Made by a program: the position numbers and the translations under genes. Positions 24,464-36,245 of a stretch of 64,000 nucleotides of DNA are shown one piece after another. The notes below the pieces were generated by a model. That model was not told the DNA's origin. It worked only from the letters and a program-made list of their open reading frames with translations, and did no database searches. Source of the DNA: Adiantum capillus-veneris (taxonomy: Eukaryota > Streptophyta > Polypodiopsida > Polypodiales > Pteridaceae); NCBI GenBank assembly GCA_014529385.2, contig CM043956.1:62088620-62152619 (forward strand), written 5' to 3'. Within the stretch, counting starts at the first letter, position 1; each line of letters starts with the position of its first letter.

Positions 24464-25748
24464 GCTTTTCATTTCGAGAAAAAATAGCATAAAGGAAAAG
24501 ATAAGATAAAGAAGAAAAGGAGAAGGTGAGTAAGTAACTTGTTGAGAAAGTTTTGATAAGTAAGGTAAGTTATCAAAGAAAGATAATTTATCAAGATAAG
24601 GAAGATAAGCTATCAAGATAAGTGAAAGCACTTATAAAAAATGTGCATAAAAAGAGGGCTTCTCCTGTCATTTTTCACTTCTCTCCTCCATTTTTAGGAT
24701 GCAAATAGAGAGTAAGTTGTAAAGAAGCTTAAGGAGTCCATAGACAAACCTCTTGCAATATATACACACACATCCTACACACGTCTCCTACACACACCTC
24801 CTCTCCAAGAGAAGCCATGGCCAAAAACCATAACCATGCTTCCTATAATTTAATATTCTTCTTCCCATTACACTCTCTCATATCCCCTAATATTTTCATA
24901 GCTTGAATCTCTCTTGACTCTTTCCATTATCTCCTTCCAAGTAGCACAATTGGTGGTCTTGGAGAGGGGGAGAGTCAATTACATCAACAAGCTTCTTCAA
25001 TCACCCAAAGCAAGGAGAAGACTTTCATCATATACATAGGAAGCTAATGTTTTCTTGTCATCTTCATGCCATTGCAGACCTTAAACATTGGTCTACTCTC
25101 ATTCTACATTAATTTATGCTTAAGCTCTTTTGTATACATAAGGAAACTTTCCTCTTTCTTAGAAGGACAAATTACTAATTTTCTCTTGTCAACTAACAAC
25201 GCTGATAACCACTAACTACGATGTTATTTCAAGTTCCATTGTTTCAAGTTCTCTAGGCTACGAGACTAATATGACATGGAGAGAGCATTACAAAGAGTAT
25301 GGGGTGTAAGAGGGCCTCTTTATTTGCCATGAGCTTATGGAGGTGATTAATATTTTTACAAATAGGTATACTCCATGTGTGCAAGAATGGTGGGTGTGTA
25401 AGAGATTTATAAGAGTGGTCAAAGGATGCTCTTTTCTCCCCAAAAAGAAGGTGAACACTTTTATGATTTTTGGCCTTCCATAACTCCCACATATGATCTT
25501 CAATTTGATTGGAGAGATCATATATCTACAATCTACGCGTCAAGCTCTTTCCATAGATATGCTACATGATATGATTTTACCTGCTAGATTTTAAATCGAT
25601 TTTGGGAAAATTTTGAATTCAAATAAAGTAGCCGTTTTGCCTGTTTGAATTCAAAAGATTTCCTTTGATTACTTTGTTAATACAAAAGGTTTAACCTCCT
25701 TAAACTGCCAAATAAAGAGGTCCTCCTAGACCCCATTCTCTTCCTAAT

Positions 25749-25986
25749 GGTAGAAGGCACTCTCTTTAACCATAGGTGATTGGAGATCATACTTATATTT
25801 CAAGTTTCCTTCTCTAGATTACCACACTAATATGGCATAGAGAGATTAGAAAGCACTCCCTTCAACCATAGGTGACTGGAGAGCATACTTATATTTCAAG
25901 TTCTATTCTCTAGATTACCAGATTAATATGGCAAAGAGAGAGTAGAACGTACTCTCTTTAACCATAGGTGACTGGAGATCATACTA
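25749..25986. repeat. Tandem repeat, 96-bp period, about 2.5 copies
   Basis: ACCATAGGTGA recurs at 25769, 25865 and 25961, each time embedded in TCTCTTTAACC-type sequence and followed by GGAGA(T/G)CATACT. A more diverged related stretch lies near 25235-25290. Confidence 0.8.
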
Positions 25987-26292
25987 AGTATGCATGTTGG
26001 ATGATGATTAATATCTATGTGTATCCTTAAACCTGACAAAAAAAATATTTTTCTATTTTTAAGATGCACGAGATAATTGCCACATAATCACGAGCAATTG
26101 AGTATTGAATTTTTCACAAGTTTTTCTTTAAATTTAAGAAATAGGATTTTTCTTCTTCCAAAGAGAAAAAGAGCATGTGTGTAAGATTTTTTAGTGATAG
26201 AATAAGCTAATACTAATTCTCAAGGAGAGTTAAGTTTTGAAGGGTAGCTCTATCTTAATCAAAGATGTTTCTCCTTGGAACTGGGAATTTCC

Positions 26293-26341
26293 TTCCAATT
26301 AAGGTTATCCCCCCCCCTCCCCCCTCCCCCCTTAATTGGAA
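26293..26341. repeat. 12-bp inverted repeat with C-rich loop
   Basis: TTCCAATTAAGG (26293-26304) and CCTTAATTGGAA (26330-26341) are perfect inverted arms around a 25-base loop made almost only of C. Confidence 0.85.
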
Positions 26342-28643
26342 AGTCTCGAAACCATAAGCCTCTTTTAGCTGCATAATTAATCCTCTCCACAGTAGCAAAG
26401 GTATCCTTAATCCCTTATTAAAGAAGAATAAGGGACCAAAATGGGATTCGTCGAAGTCGGAGTTAACTTGAAAGTTACGTCAAGACAAAACATTAACTTA
26501 CAAGAGATTCATTGTTTTCTTATGGTCTTGTTTGAGTAAAAACTAAAAGGAAATAGGAACTAAGGTATTATAAATCAAATGAACCTAATCTAAATTTCAA
26601 TTACGATTAAAAACTTTACTGAGAAGATTTGACATGGATAGCCCTAGCATAACATAGAAGATTAAGGTGTAAACTTTGTCTTACATGTTTAGAAAAAGGT
26701 CGGAGCAGGTGTTTACCTGTGGGATGCAACATGGGATGGCCCTTTTCAGGTGCGACTGATAACTGGTGGTGTATGCTTTGAGCTCGGGTTCATTCAATGT
26801 CCTAGAAATGGGGATGAATGGGAGTGAGTCCTGACTAGGTGTGATAGGGACCTACCGATAAGTCTGGAAATCAGCATAATCCGGGTAGGTTTGATGCCAA
26901 TGGAAAAATGGATCAATGAAGGGATCAAGATAAGGGAGGAGGATCTGATTTAATTAAGAAACTCTGCTAATTTTTTGGTATAAAAGAGCCTTGGAAAGGT
27001 TAGGAACCTAAATGGGCTATTTTGCAATTGTCCTCATCAATCGGGCCTTTGTACTTCTTCTCAGACTATTGATTTAAAAATAATCTATAGTAGATTATTT
27101 TTGTAAGCCTTTCCCACACAAGATAAAGAAAAAAAAGAATTAAAAATTGTGTCAAGGCTCCGCCTCCACACATGGCGAAGGAGACAGGATACCCTAGTCC
27201 TAGGACAAGGATAGGGATATACCTAGAGGAGTATATGTGATTTCTTGAAAGATAACTATATAAGTTTACTAATACTAAAGCAAAAAGGAAGTAAAGTATT
27301 CTAAAAAGAAAAAAGGTGGAAACGACCTGATAAATGCACACTTGCAAAGGAATGCAGAGTTTGCATGCTGCTTTCAAATGCTTGAAATGTATTCTTGGTT
27401 TGACATGATTGGAATATTGTTTTTTAGTATCATAGTACTACCTTGGGAAGGTGCATATACCAATTAGTTCTGTGGTGGGTGGATTTTGGACGATTAATTT
27501 GTTGATCGGTAAGTTGAACCTGATTTTATCTTGTCCATTAAGTTAAGTAAAAAACGGGGAAAGAGATCCCAATCTACAGAGCGGGGATCAAACTTGGGAA
27601 TGAGGACTTTGTGTAGCTAATAAATACACTCATCTTAGGGGAACACTCTAACGGTTGTGGTCGGCCATAACGGAGAAAAAAGCGCCAGTGCCCTTGAACC
27701 AAGGGTGAACTAGAGAACACCCATCAGTTGACCCTGGAATGTTGAGTTTATAATTAGTATGATGACTTTGACTGGAAATTTCAAAGAAATAAGGAAGGAT
27801 ATTTCGGGGTCAAGGGTTTCGTAAGAGAAAATTGAATGTTATCACAACCTTGAGTTAGCATCAAAGAGCGGGAGGAATCCTGTCTTAGTGTTGGTCTCAA
27901 GCAGGAGGGATGTGAGGAATTTTGGTGTATCCATGATGAGATGGTGCAGTCAAGAGTCTTTGGCATGGCCCTCACAAGTGGTATCAAAGTGTAGTTTCTA
28001 TCCTTGTCAAGATCAAGATTTTAGTAGAGCTTTTTGTAGGAAGAGAGTGAGGTATGGACAAAAAATGACATGTAACTCTCAAGAATGAGAAGTTCTCACA
28101 AAAATTGTGTAAGAGCAACCAAAAATAGAAAATGGCCAAGAACTCTCGAGAAGGAGAAGTTCTTGGAATTGTTAAAAAAAGAGGAAATGGAAGTAACTTC
28201 TCTAGAAAAGAAACAAAAACCATGCTAGAATATTTTGTCCACCTCCTCTTTCCTGCAAAAGGGACTGTTTCTTTTCAAAACGCAAATGGTGAACAAGTTT
28301 AGTGCCAGGGAGAGCAAGAGAAACTCCCTTGGAATTACCCAGACCGATGAGCTTTGGCAACAACTTTTTGTAACAAAAATCAGAGTTAATAAGAACGTTT
28401 TTGAAATTAAGATTTTTAAGGGGCAAAGAAACGGAAAAAGAAAATAAGATAGTCCAAGATAAGCTCAAATCTCATTCCATTACTAAGAGATTGCAACTGA
28501 AGACTTTGCTCCATGGGTAGGGAGTTGAGAGCATCATTGGGCTAGTAGGTCCACTATTTTCACAGACAAGGAGGACATAGACCTTCCTTTCAACTTAAAG
28601 TTCATTCAAGTTATCATTCAATTTTGTGTACGCAAGATAGAAA

Positions 28644-28647
<4 letters not shown>

Positions 28648-28681
<34 letters not shown>
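28648..28681. repeat. (AT)n microsatellite
   Basis: An A-run passes into a pure AT tract. Confidence 0.95.
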
Positions 28682-28689
<8 letters not shown>

Positions 28690-29201
28690 GGATTTTTAGC
28701 AATGGAGTGGTTGAGAAAAGATCATGTTATTGCAATCAAAGGAATGTAACATCATTTGCATACAGTTAAGGAGAACAAGATACAAGTACAAGATAGAAGA
28801 GTAGTTAAAGTTAATCAATCGGTCAAGAGACTCAAGAAATGTCTATTCAAGTATTTCATCAGATTTAAAATAACCCAAGAAGGAATCACCAAGCTTAGAA
28901 TCCAAAAACATGTCAAGATATATTCCCAAAAAGAAACATAAAAAAATAACAACTCTTAATAAATTTTATTCAAGTCTATAATATTGTATTTGTCATGATT
29001 GTTAGCCCTAGTGTTTTTAAGGGCACTCCTCTCAAAAGCATGAAATGAGAGAACTTAGCATTTACAAAATGCTAAAGAAGTATTTTTATTGGTTGTTAAT
29101 TATTTCCCCAAATGTAGTTTGGACATGATAAAGAGAATCCATCTTTTGAAACGTCGACCCTTGTGTATATGTGATATTTATGAACCTATCACTGAGAGGA
29201 A

Positions 29202-29561
29202 GTGGTTTTCTTCCCTAGCCATAAAATATGCCACCTAAACTCCCGAAATAGAGGTGCTCGGGACTTGCTTGTAGCTAACACTTCAGATTCAGTGCTTCTT
29301 GATACACAAGTACCCCTAGCACCTCAATTTTTCCATGTATCAAATCAAATGTTGCTTACTACAACACTCATAGAGGATTTTGGATATGACAAAGATATGA
29401 AGGCCTTGCTTAGATCTGTGCAACCACATTCATTTTTAGGCACTGATGATGATGTGACTACTCAACTAGAAGAAAGGGATGCCATATATTTCTCTAACAT
29501 CAGTTCCAGGGAGGAACACTTGGTAGAATTTAGGGGATGTGGATTCTTTGCTTTGTTCTAA
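29202..29561 (+). CDS. Hypothetical protein, uncertain
   Basis: A 119-codon frame starting MVFFPSHKICHLNSRNRG and containing TTTLIEDFGYDKDMKALLRS. No family is recognised and there is no neighbouring gene. It may be a remnant of a larger gene or a chance frame. Confidence 0.2.
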   Translation: MVFFPSHKICHLNSRNRGARDLLVANTSDSVLLDTQVPLAPQFFHVSNQMLLTTTLIEDFGYDKDMKALLRSVQPHSFLGTDDDVTTQLEERDAIYFSNISSREEHLVEFRGCGFFALF

Positions 29562-31613
29562 TGTGCATGGGAATTGACCATTGAGAATTTTTGAGGCCTT
29601 GGATTATGGGTTAATTAGAAATTAATGAGTATTCACACTAATGAGATTGTCCTCTTGCCTTGAGTAAAGATAGTGTGCTCCCTACACATCATGGCAAGAT
29701 GAGGATAAAATGGTCCCCTAAGCTGTTCTTCCCTCTTATAAAGATAGAGAGGTGAGCCCCCTTTCAACTCACTTAGTCCTTTTTGCACATTGTTTGTGTG
29801 TTGTGTGAATTTCTTTGCAGTACCTCATAGGTACTAAAATATTCTCTAAAATAGTCTTTTAGCAGATGTGTGTGAGGATGTAGTACCCTTTAACCTGTGC
29901 ATTGATTTTCTTGGAGTCACCCCTTATTGAGAACCTATGCATCTGTTTTTTGTGTGTTAATGAATAGGCACCCCTATTTTGGGGACCTTTACATTTTGAG
30001 TTGTTTAAACTACCCCTAGTTGGGAACGTGTATATTTTGTGAAATGAATGATATGGTTTTCTATAAGAGCCTAGGAATAAGCACATGCACATCTCAACCC
30101 AACTAGCATGAATTATTTAGCCCCTTGTCCTACTAAAAATTTAGGCCCCTTATATCACATGTGTGTCATGGCCCTTGGCCGTAGGCCTCAAATTACTCCC
30201 CCCTTGGAGAAGCATTTTTGTATTCAAAAATAAAAAAGGTATTATTTTTGTAAGAACACTAATGTTTTCTATAGTGGCATCCCTCACAATCCAGTTATCA
30301 TTTGATCGATACATGGTTCAGTAGTAGGAGGTTCAATGAAACCAAAACATCTTGATCTTCCACATTTTTGTCCCTTTAAAACTATTTGTGTAACCAGCCT
30401 ATATCCAAATAGTGTGTAGACTCGATTAATAACTCACTTGATTACTCTAAATGAGTTACCACAACTAAGAGGTGTCTAAAAGGATACCTCTTCTCAACTC
30501 TCGGTGAGAGTAAAATGCCAACGTAACTCAACTATATATAAAGATTAAATCCTTAACTTTCAATCGGTGCTCATAAGTAAACAACTTCACCATAATAGAT
30601 GATCAAGGTTGAGATCCCGACCTACACATGAAGGGACTAAACCTAGTTGCAATATATGTTGTGTCATGCTAAGCAAACTCCAACTAGAGAGATAACCTTT
30701 TCGATTAATCTGCATTGTGCTAACATACACTCTTAGCATATTCTAGCATGGGATTAACACTTGGAAATTGCTTATTTGTGTCTAGATAATTGGTAATACT
30801 GATATTGAGTTGTTTCTTCCCAATGGTTTACTAATAATCCTACAAAAATGACTAGTAATGTGGGCCAGAAGGATTCCCAATAGTTTTGATTGATCCATAC
30901 AATCAATAAAAATATTAAAAAACCAACATGGTTAACTCTAGATACTGAATAGTTAACTGAATAAACTTTATAAAGTTTAGCCAATGTCTCTACAAGCACG
31001 CAATTTAAGCCAAGACCTTTGATGGTGATGGGTAGACCCACAGTTAATCTCATAGGTTTCCAAAATTTGCATGCCGCACCAAATCTACCTTTGATAAACA
31101 CTAACTAGTGTGCATGCATATAGAAAAACCTAATCCAAACCTGCATTTTCATGTATATAATTGTTGCCAATGGTTGGTGGATATTATGCTCAAACTACAC
31201 GTGGAAGAGAAGGGTAAAAATAGCTCTATAAAAGAAACTAAATACTTCCTACTGCAATCAATGGAAAGCCTTGCTAAAATATTTGAACCATAATAGAATG
31301 TGAAACAAAATCACATCTAGGCACAAACAATGAAACATTTTCATTGACAATACATAGACTTGCTATATGCATACACAACCATCCATTAATGATGCTCAAT
31401 ACTATTTGTAACTTTAACCAGTCTCTCACAAAGTCTCTTAGAGAAAGTATATTCAATTTGTTCCTTGAATAGTCCTATTTAGGAAGTTACATTGATAGCA
31501 AGCAGAGAGACGATTAAAGCATCCAAAATGCACAAAGGACTAACAAATACTTGTATTTTTTTGTATGGATATAGGTGAGGATATTGATCTCTCTCTCCCT
31601 CCCTCCCTCTCTC

Positions 31614-31648
<35 letters not shown>

Positions 31649-33276
31649 CATGTACACGTAGATGGTTTTCTGTTCAAAAGAGGACCAAGGATCTTCAACT
31701 ATTGATTGAATTTTTTGGAATGGGATTTCATCACTCTTGTACTAAATCTAGAAACTATTTGAATTTGAATACAAATCCCTTCACTATCTTGTGACAGTTC
31801 TCATTTGTGACAATTGTTTAGTTCGGTTATGGGTATTTTAGTATATATTAAACAAGAACACACACACACATTAACACTAGGTTGGTAACCTAATAGGACA
31901 TAAAAGTGTCCTTGTAGGGTTTTGAAAACAAACCTCAAAACTCATACAAGATGTATAATGTTTTAAAAAAATCATCTCTTGTTCTTCAAGTTAAGATACC
32001 TTTACTCATAGGAAAAATGAGCAAATTTGGAGATTTGTCTTTATTTGGTCATGGTAAACCTCCAAATTTGATGTACCATAGCATTTCACTTAAAACAATA
32101 TTTTTTTGTGATCAATTGCATACTAAGAAGGCTAATGATTTTTCTAGACCATATCATAATTTTTACCATAAACTTCAATGAGTTAGTGATCATACCATGT
32201 CATTCTTTTAGCCTCACCAATTTTGTTTTGGAACACAAAACAAGGTTCAAAAAAGTTGTGTTTTTTTCATTCTACTGACATCTTATCAAACTTTATATAG
32301 CTACACTCATTGGTCCTGCTAAGTGTATGTTTTCTTAGGTCACCATGAGACTTTACATTCATGAGTAGCCATGGACACTTCAGAAACAAAGGAAAATAAA
32401 ATCACCAATGACAATGTTATGCATAATACGAAAGTACTAAAATAGAAAATATGAAAAAATTGGGCTCCATGTTTTGAACTTTTCAATCCCCTAAAGAATG
32501 GTTGATATATTAAAAAATCTAGGGATCATGATTAAATATGGATTTAAGCTACAAAGTTTGCATAGTTGGCCACTAAAATTAGCTATATTATGAAGATTAA
32601 AGTTGTTACTGTAGAATGGCTCTAGTTCTTGTTGATTTGAAAAACTCAACCATGGTTGTATAGTTTGCTATATGGGGTATTGGGTGCCCCAAAGCTCAAG
32701 AAAGAAAATTTTCATGTTATGAAACCCACATGCATAGTCAAAATTGTCTTTGGATTCTATTAAATTGACTAAAAAAATCACAAAAGCGTAACATTTGACA
32801 AAAATTCAAGATTACAAAATTCTTGTATTTAGGTAATAGGTTTAACAATAACCGTTTGAATCTTTTTAGAAGCATGAAAACATATTGAGAACTACTAAGA
32901 CTAGTTATGTAGGCTCTAGCACTATAGATCTCACAAAGATGTTTCTTCATGTGTTGCAGGTGCAATTATTTGAAAAAAGGCCAAAAATAGCACACGTTTT
33001 TTACATGGTTTAGGTTGAGAAATGCTTCACAAGAATAAAGTTAAAGGTGGAATAAGTAGCCACAGAAAAATGTCAATTTTTTTCAGTTCATAAGCTAGCT
33101 TTATGGATATATAATGGCACAAGTTTTTTTTGGAACTCTTCAAATACTACAAGGAAAATGGTCACTTAGCAAGACATAAAAGTACTCCTAGATAGTCCCA
33201 TTACCAACCTAGTGTTAATACAGACACAAATCATATCAATATTTGTATCTTTCCACGGTTCCCTTGAAAAATTCAT
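29562..33276. other. No gene recognised
   Basis: AT-rich with short frames only. A CT/GT microsatellite lies at about 31590-31648. No mobile-element ends are recognised. Confidence 0.4.
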
Positions 33277-34110
33277 TTACTCACAAATCCTTTTGAGCAT
33301 GTCTTCTATGGCTGAAAGTGGTGTTGTAGCAGAGGTTCCTGCTTGTTTTGGTTTAGTGGATATTGTTTTCTCACTGTGGTTAGCCTTAGGGACATCTTCT
33401 TCATTGAAAATATGACAATTGTCTCCTAAGTCAATAGCATCTGACACACACTTTTCTACGGTTGTATGCTTCTTGCTATACAGTATAGCATGAAGTTCTT
33501 TGTTTAGCAGTCTCTCTAGAAACAATGATACTAGTTATTCTTCTGTAGGTATCTCTAGCTCTGGGCATCTTGCAATGTATTGTTTCATTCGAGTTACACA
33601 ATCCCTAACAAACTCACCTTGTTTCTGTTTAAAGCTATAGATTTGAGCTACTGTATTGTGTTTGATCCCCGTTTTGGAACACGCAGCTACAAATCCTTCA
33701 GCTAATGTGTTCAAGTCCATGATTGACCTTGGTGGAATGTTTTGGAACCATGTCAATGCTTTTGTTCTAATGTCATTCCAAATCCCTTGAATTGAGTATG
33801 GAAATCAAATATGCGTTCAACTCTTAGCACTTGCTTAAAGCTTGCTAAGTGGTCATATGGATCCCCAGATCCATTGTATTTTCTGACCCATTTTTGAAAA
33901 TTTGCTGGTCTGACACGTCTATTTGGTTCAACTCCTGGTCTCTTGGTAGTTGGTCCTGTTCCGAGTCGTTCAAACTAGTCTGTTGGAAATAGTGACTGGG
34001 TGAAAGCATGTATAGGTGGACCGCTTTTGCCACTATATAGTATATGGTTTTTGGGGTTGAGAAAATGGGTGCTTTAGGCGTTTGAAATAGTGGGATTAAA
34101 TTCAAAATTT
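33277..34110 (-). pseudogene. Ty3-type retrotransposon gag remnant
   Basis: Minus-strand fragments in shifting frames spell out a plant retrotransposon gag. They read, in order, KWVRKYNGSGDPYDHLASFK, RVERIFDFHTQFKGF, WFQNIPPRSIMDLNTLAEGF and FKQKQGEFVRDCVTRMKQYI. The order and the Trp, Leu and Glu-Phe-Val-Arg-Asp motifs match the Retrotrans_gag domain. Frameshifts and stops near 33535 and 33760-33845 show it is dead. No protease, polymerase or LTR is visible next to it. Confidence 0.75.
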
Positions 34111-34601
34111 ATGAAAAAAAAAGGGTTACAATTTGACGTGTACTAAGTGAAAGCGCTTAGTGGTTAATGATCACCTCAAGGTACTTTCAAGAACTTAATG
34201 CAAATATTCTCTCGAGTCTCGTCCCTCCCTCTCTGTCTCGCTTGTTCCTCCCCCCTCTCTTTGTCTCGCCCAGACCATTCAGGTTTTTGATTCCCTCTTT
34301 TCTCCCTCCTCTGCGTTTCTCTGCTAGCCAAAGCATCAAGCAGCAACATCACAACAACAGCAAGCAAATTCAGGAGGAGTACTTTTTGTTGGGCTGGTCA
34401 TCAACTTCAGTAAAAATCCCCTGCAGAGCAACAGGTATGTGGCATCATGTAGCTTGAAGCATTCTATCTCGAATGTTGGTTGAATTTGAATGTGGCTAGT
34501 TTTCCTAGGTAGCATTTCCAGGTAGCATTGACCATGTTTTAACATGCTTCATGCAGATGCAGAAGCGTTGTATGCTTGTCTCTGAATGTGTGGCAAGATA
34601 A

Positions 34602-34724
34602 CCAAAGGGGGCTTGGCCTAGTGGTTAAAGTGAATGGGTGGGTGCGTAAGGACCCAGGTTCAACCCCTAGCTATATGGTTTGCCCTCTGTTGGGGAGGGT
34701 ATTGCAAAAAAAATAAAAAAAAAC
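34602..34724 (+). mobile_element. tRNA-derived SINE with 14-bp target-site duplication
   Basis: The body contains box A-like TGGCCTAGTGG and box B-like GGTTCAACCCC and ends in an A-rich tail. It is flanked by the perfect duplication GTGTGGCAAGATAA at 34588-34601 and 34725-34738. The length of 123 bp is typical of a plant SINE. The perfect duplication suggests recent insertion. Confidence 0.9.
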
Positions 34725-35283
34725 GTGTGGCAAGATAATCGTGGATTGTAACTATTAATGATGCATGTGTGAGTTTAGAATTTATTTCTGGAATTTATAT
34801 GCATTGTGCACATCTAATTGATAACCCTTGTGAGTTCTTTATAAAAATGCATCATCCAGTTTGCAGCATCATGAAGCTTGAAGCATGAATGCAGATTTTA
34901 TCAACTGTGTGTGCATGCTTATACGAATGCATCATGCAGGTTCAAGCATGAATGCATTTAACTATTGATGTTGTATCTATGTGGCATTTATGATTTTTTC
35001 AGGATGAAGAACCAGGCTACAAAAGAAACTTCAAACTCTGACAAGGGTACACCTAGGAAGGGAAAGAGCTCTACACAGGAGTCACCTATCAAAACATGTT
35101 AGATGCATCATGCACGCATTACTAAATTGGTTTTATGTCTTGTAAAATTTCTGAATTTTTTGCACATGCATGCTACAAAAAGAACTTCCGAGTCCCCCAA
35201 GGGTACACCTAAGAAGCAAAATGTTCAGCATGTTAGATGCAGGTATTTCCCCCATGGATTCAATTAAAGTGTTGCTTTAGTAG

Positions 35284-36245
35284 GAAAAAGTAGTGTGCAC
35301 ACCACTAGTAAATATCAAGTGGGTGAGCCCCACTTTTTATGGGTACAACACCATTGATAGGCTGTGTTGAAGTGGTGCACCTGCAGCACCCTTTAATGTT
35401 GGGCAGAAACCATGGTTGCATCACTACATAGTTATGTTGATATGGTGCACCATCTCTTAAAAGTGATACTGGACCACTTTAAAGTGCTGGGCAGCACTAA
35501 AAAGAGGTAAGGCTCTAATAAAAATTGGCGATACAATGGGTGCATCACTTTCCAGTGGAAAACCCTAACTATTTTGTGGTGAAGCATCACTTTTAAGCGA
35601 AACATCACGATGGTGCACCACTTTTCAGTGGTTCTACACACTTTTAAGGTACCGAATAACGATAAAGTGGTGCTTCTTAACTAGAACGTTATTCGGTACC
35701 TTAAAAGTGTGTAGAACCACTGAAAAGTGGTGCACCTTAACCTGAACATTATTTGGTATAAAGTGGTAAACACCAATAAAGTGGTGCTCACCACTTTTTG
35801 TGGTTCAAATCACATTTAAGTGGTGGTGCGTGATGGTCAACCACTTTCAGTGCTGTAGAACCACTTTTTAGTGATGCTTTACAAAAGTGCAATAACCTTT
35901 AGTTTTGCATCTTTGCTAAAAGTGGTGGTTAAGTGCTTTTAAGTGATGAAGCTTTACAAGGAGATACCACATTCTATTGGTGTAGCACCACTTTTTAGGA
36001 GTGTAGCACTAGTTTTCAGTTGTGTACAACAATTCACATCGGTGTAGCACAATTGAACAGTGGTTCAGGCCACTTTTATGTGTTGGAGCACCACTTTAAA
36101 GTGGTGAAGAAACACCAAAAGGTGATGTATCACTAGCAAATAGTGGTGTAGCAGGACTTTTTAGTGTTACCTAACCAGTTTTAAGTGGTTGAGAACCATT
36201 TGGTACACCACCACTTAAAATTTTTGCAGTACCACTGAGAATGGT
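35284..36245. repeat. Left AAGTGG/CCACTT repeat array of element A
   Basis: Dozens of short direct and inverted copies of (A)AAGTGGTG or CACCACTTTT occur at irregular spacing. Similar units recur at 37330-37470, 52.0-52.14 kb and 54.16-56.23 kb. Position in introns near the element's presumed ends recalls the subterminal transposase-binding repeats of En/Spm-like elements; binding is inference. Confidence 0.85.
35612..35736. repeat. Perfect 50-bp inverted repeat
   Basis: Arms 35612-35661 and 35687-35736 are exact reverse complements, starting GGTGCACCACTTTTCAGTGG and ending GGTACCGAATAACG on the left arm. They flank a 25-bp loop and lie inside the left repeat array. Confidence 0.97.

Larger units (their letters stand above)
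24464..29201. other. Gene-poor AT-rich stretch with small repeats
   Basis: No gene is recognised. A 96-bp tandem repeat, a poly-C hairpin and an AT tract inside it are listed separately. Confidence 0.4.

Noticed and set aside
34602-34724. A functional tRNA gene
   Set aside because: Only the internal promoter boxes are tRNA-like. The A-rich tail and target-site duplication show a SINE.
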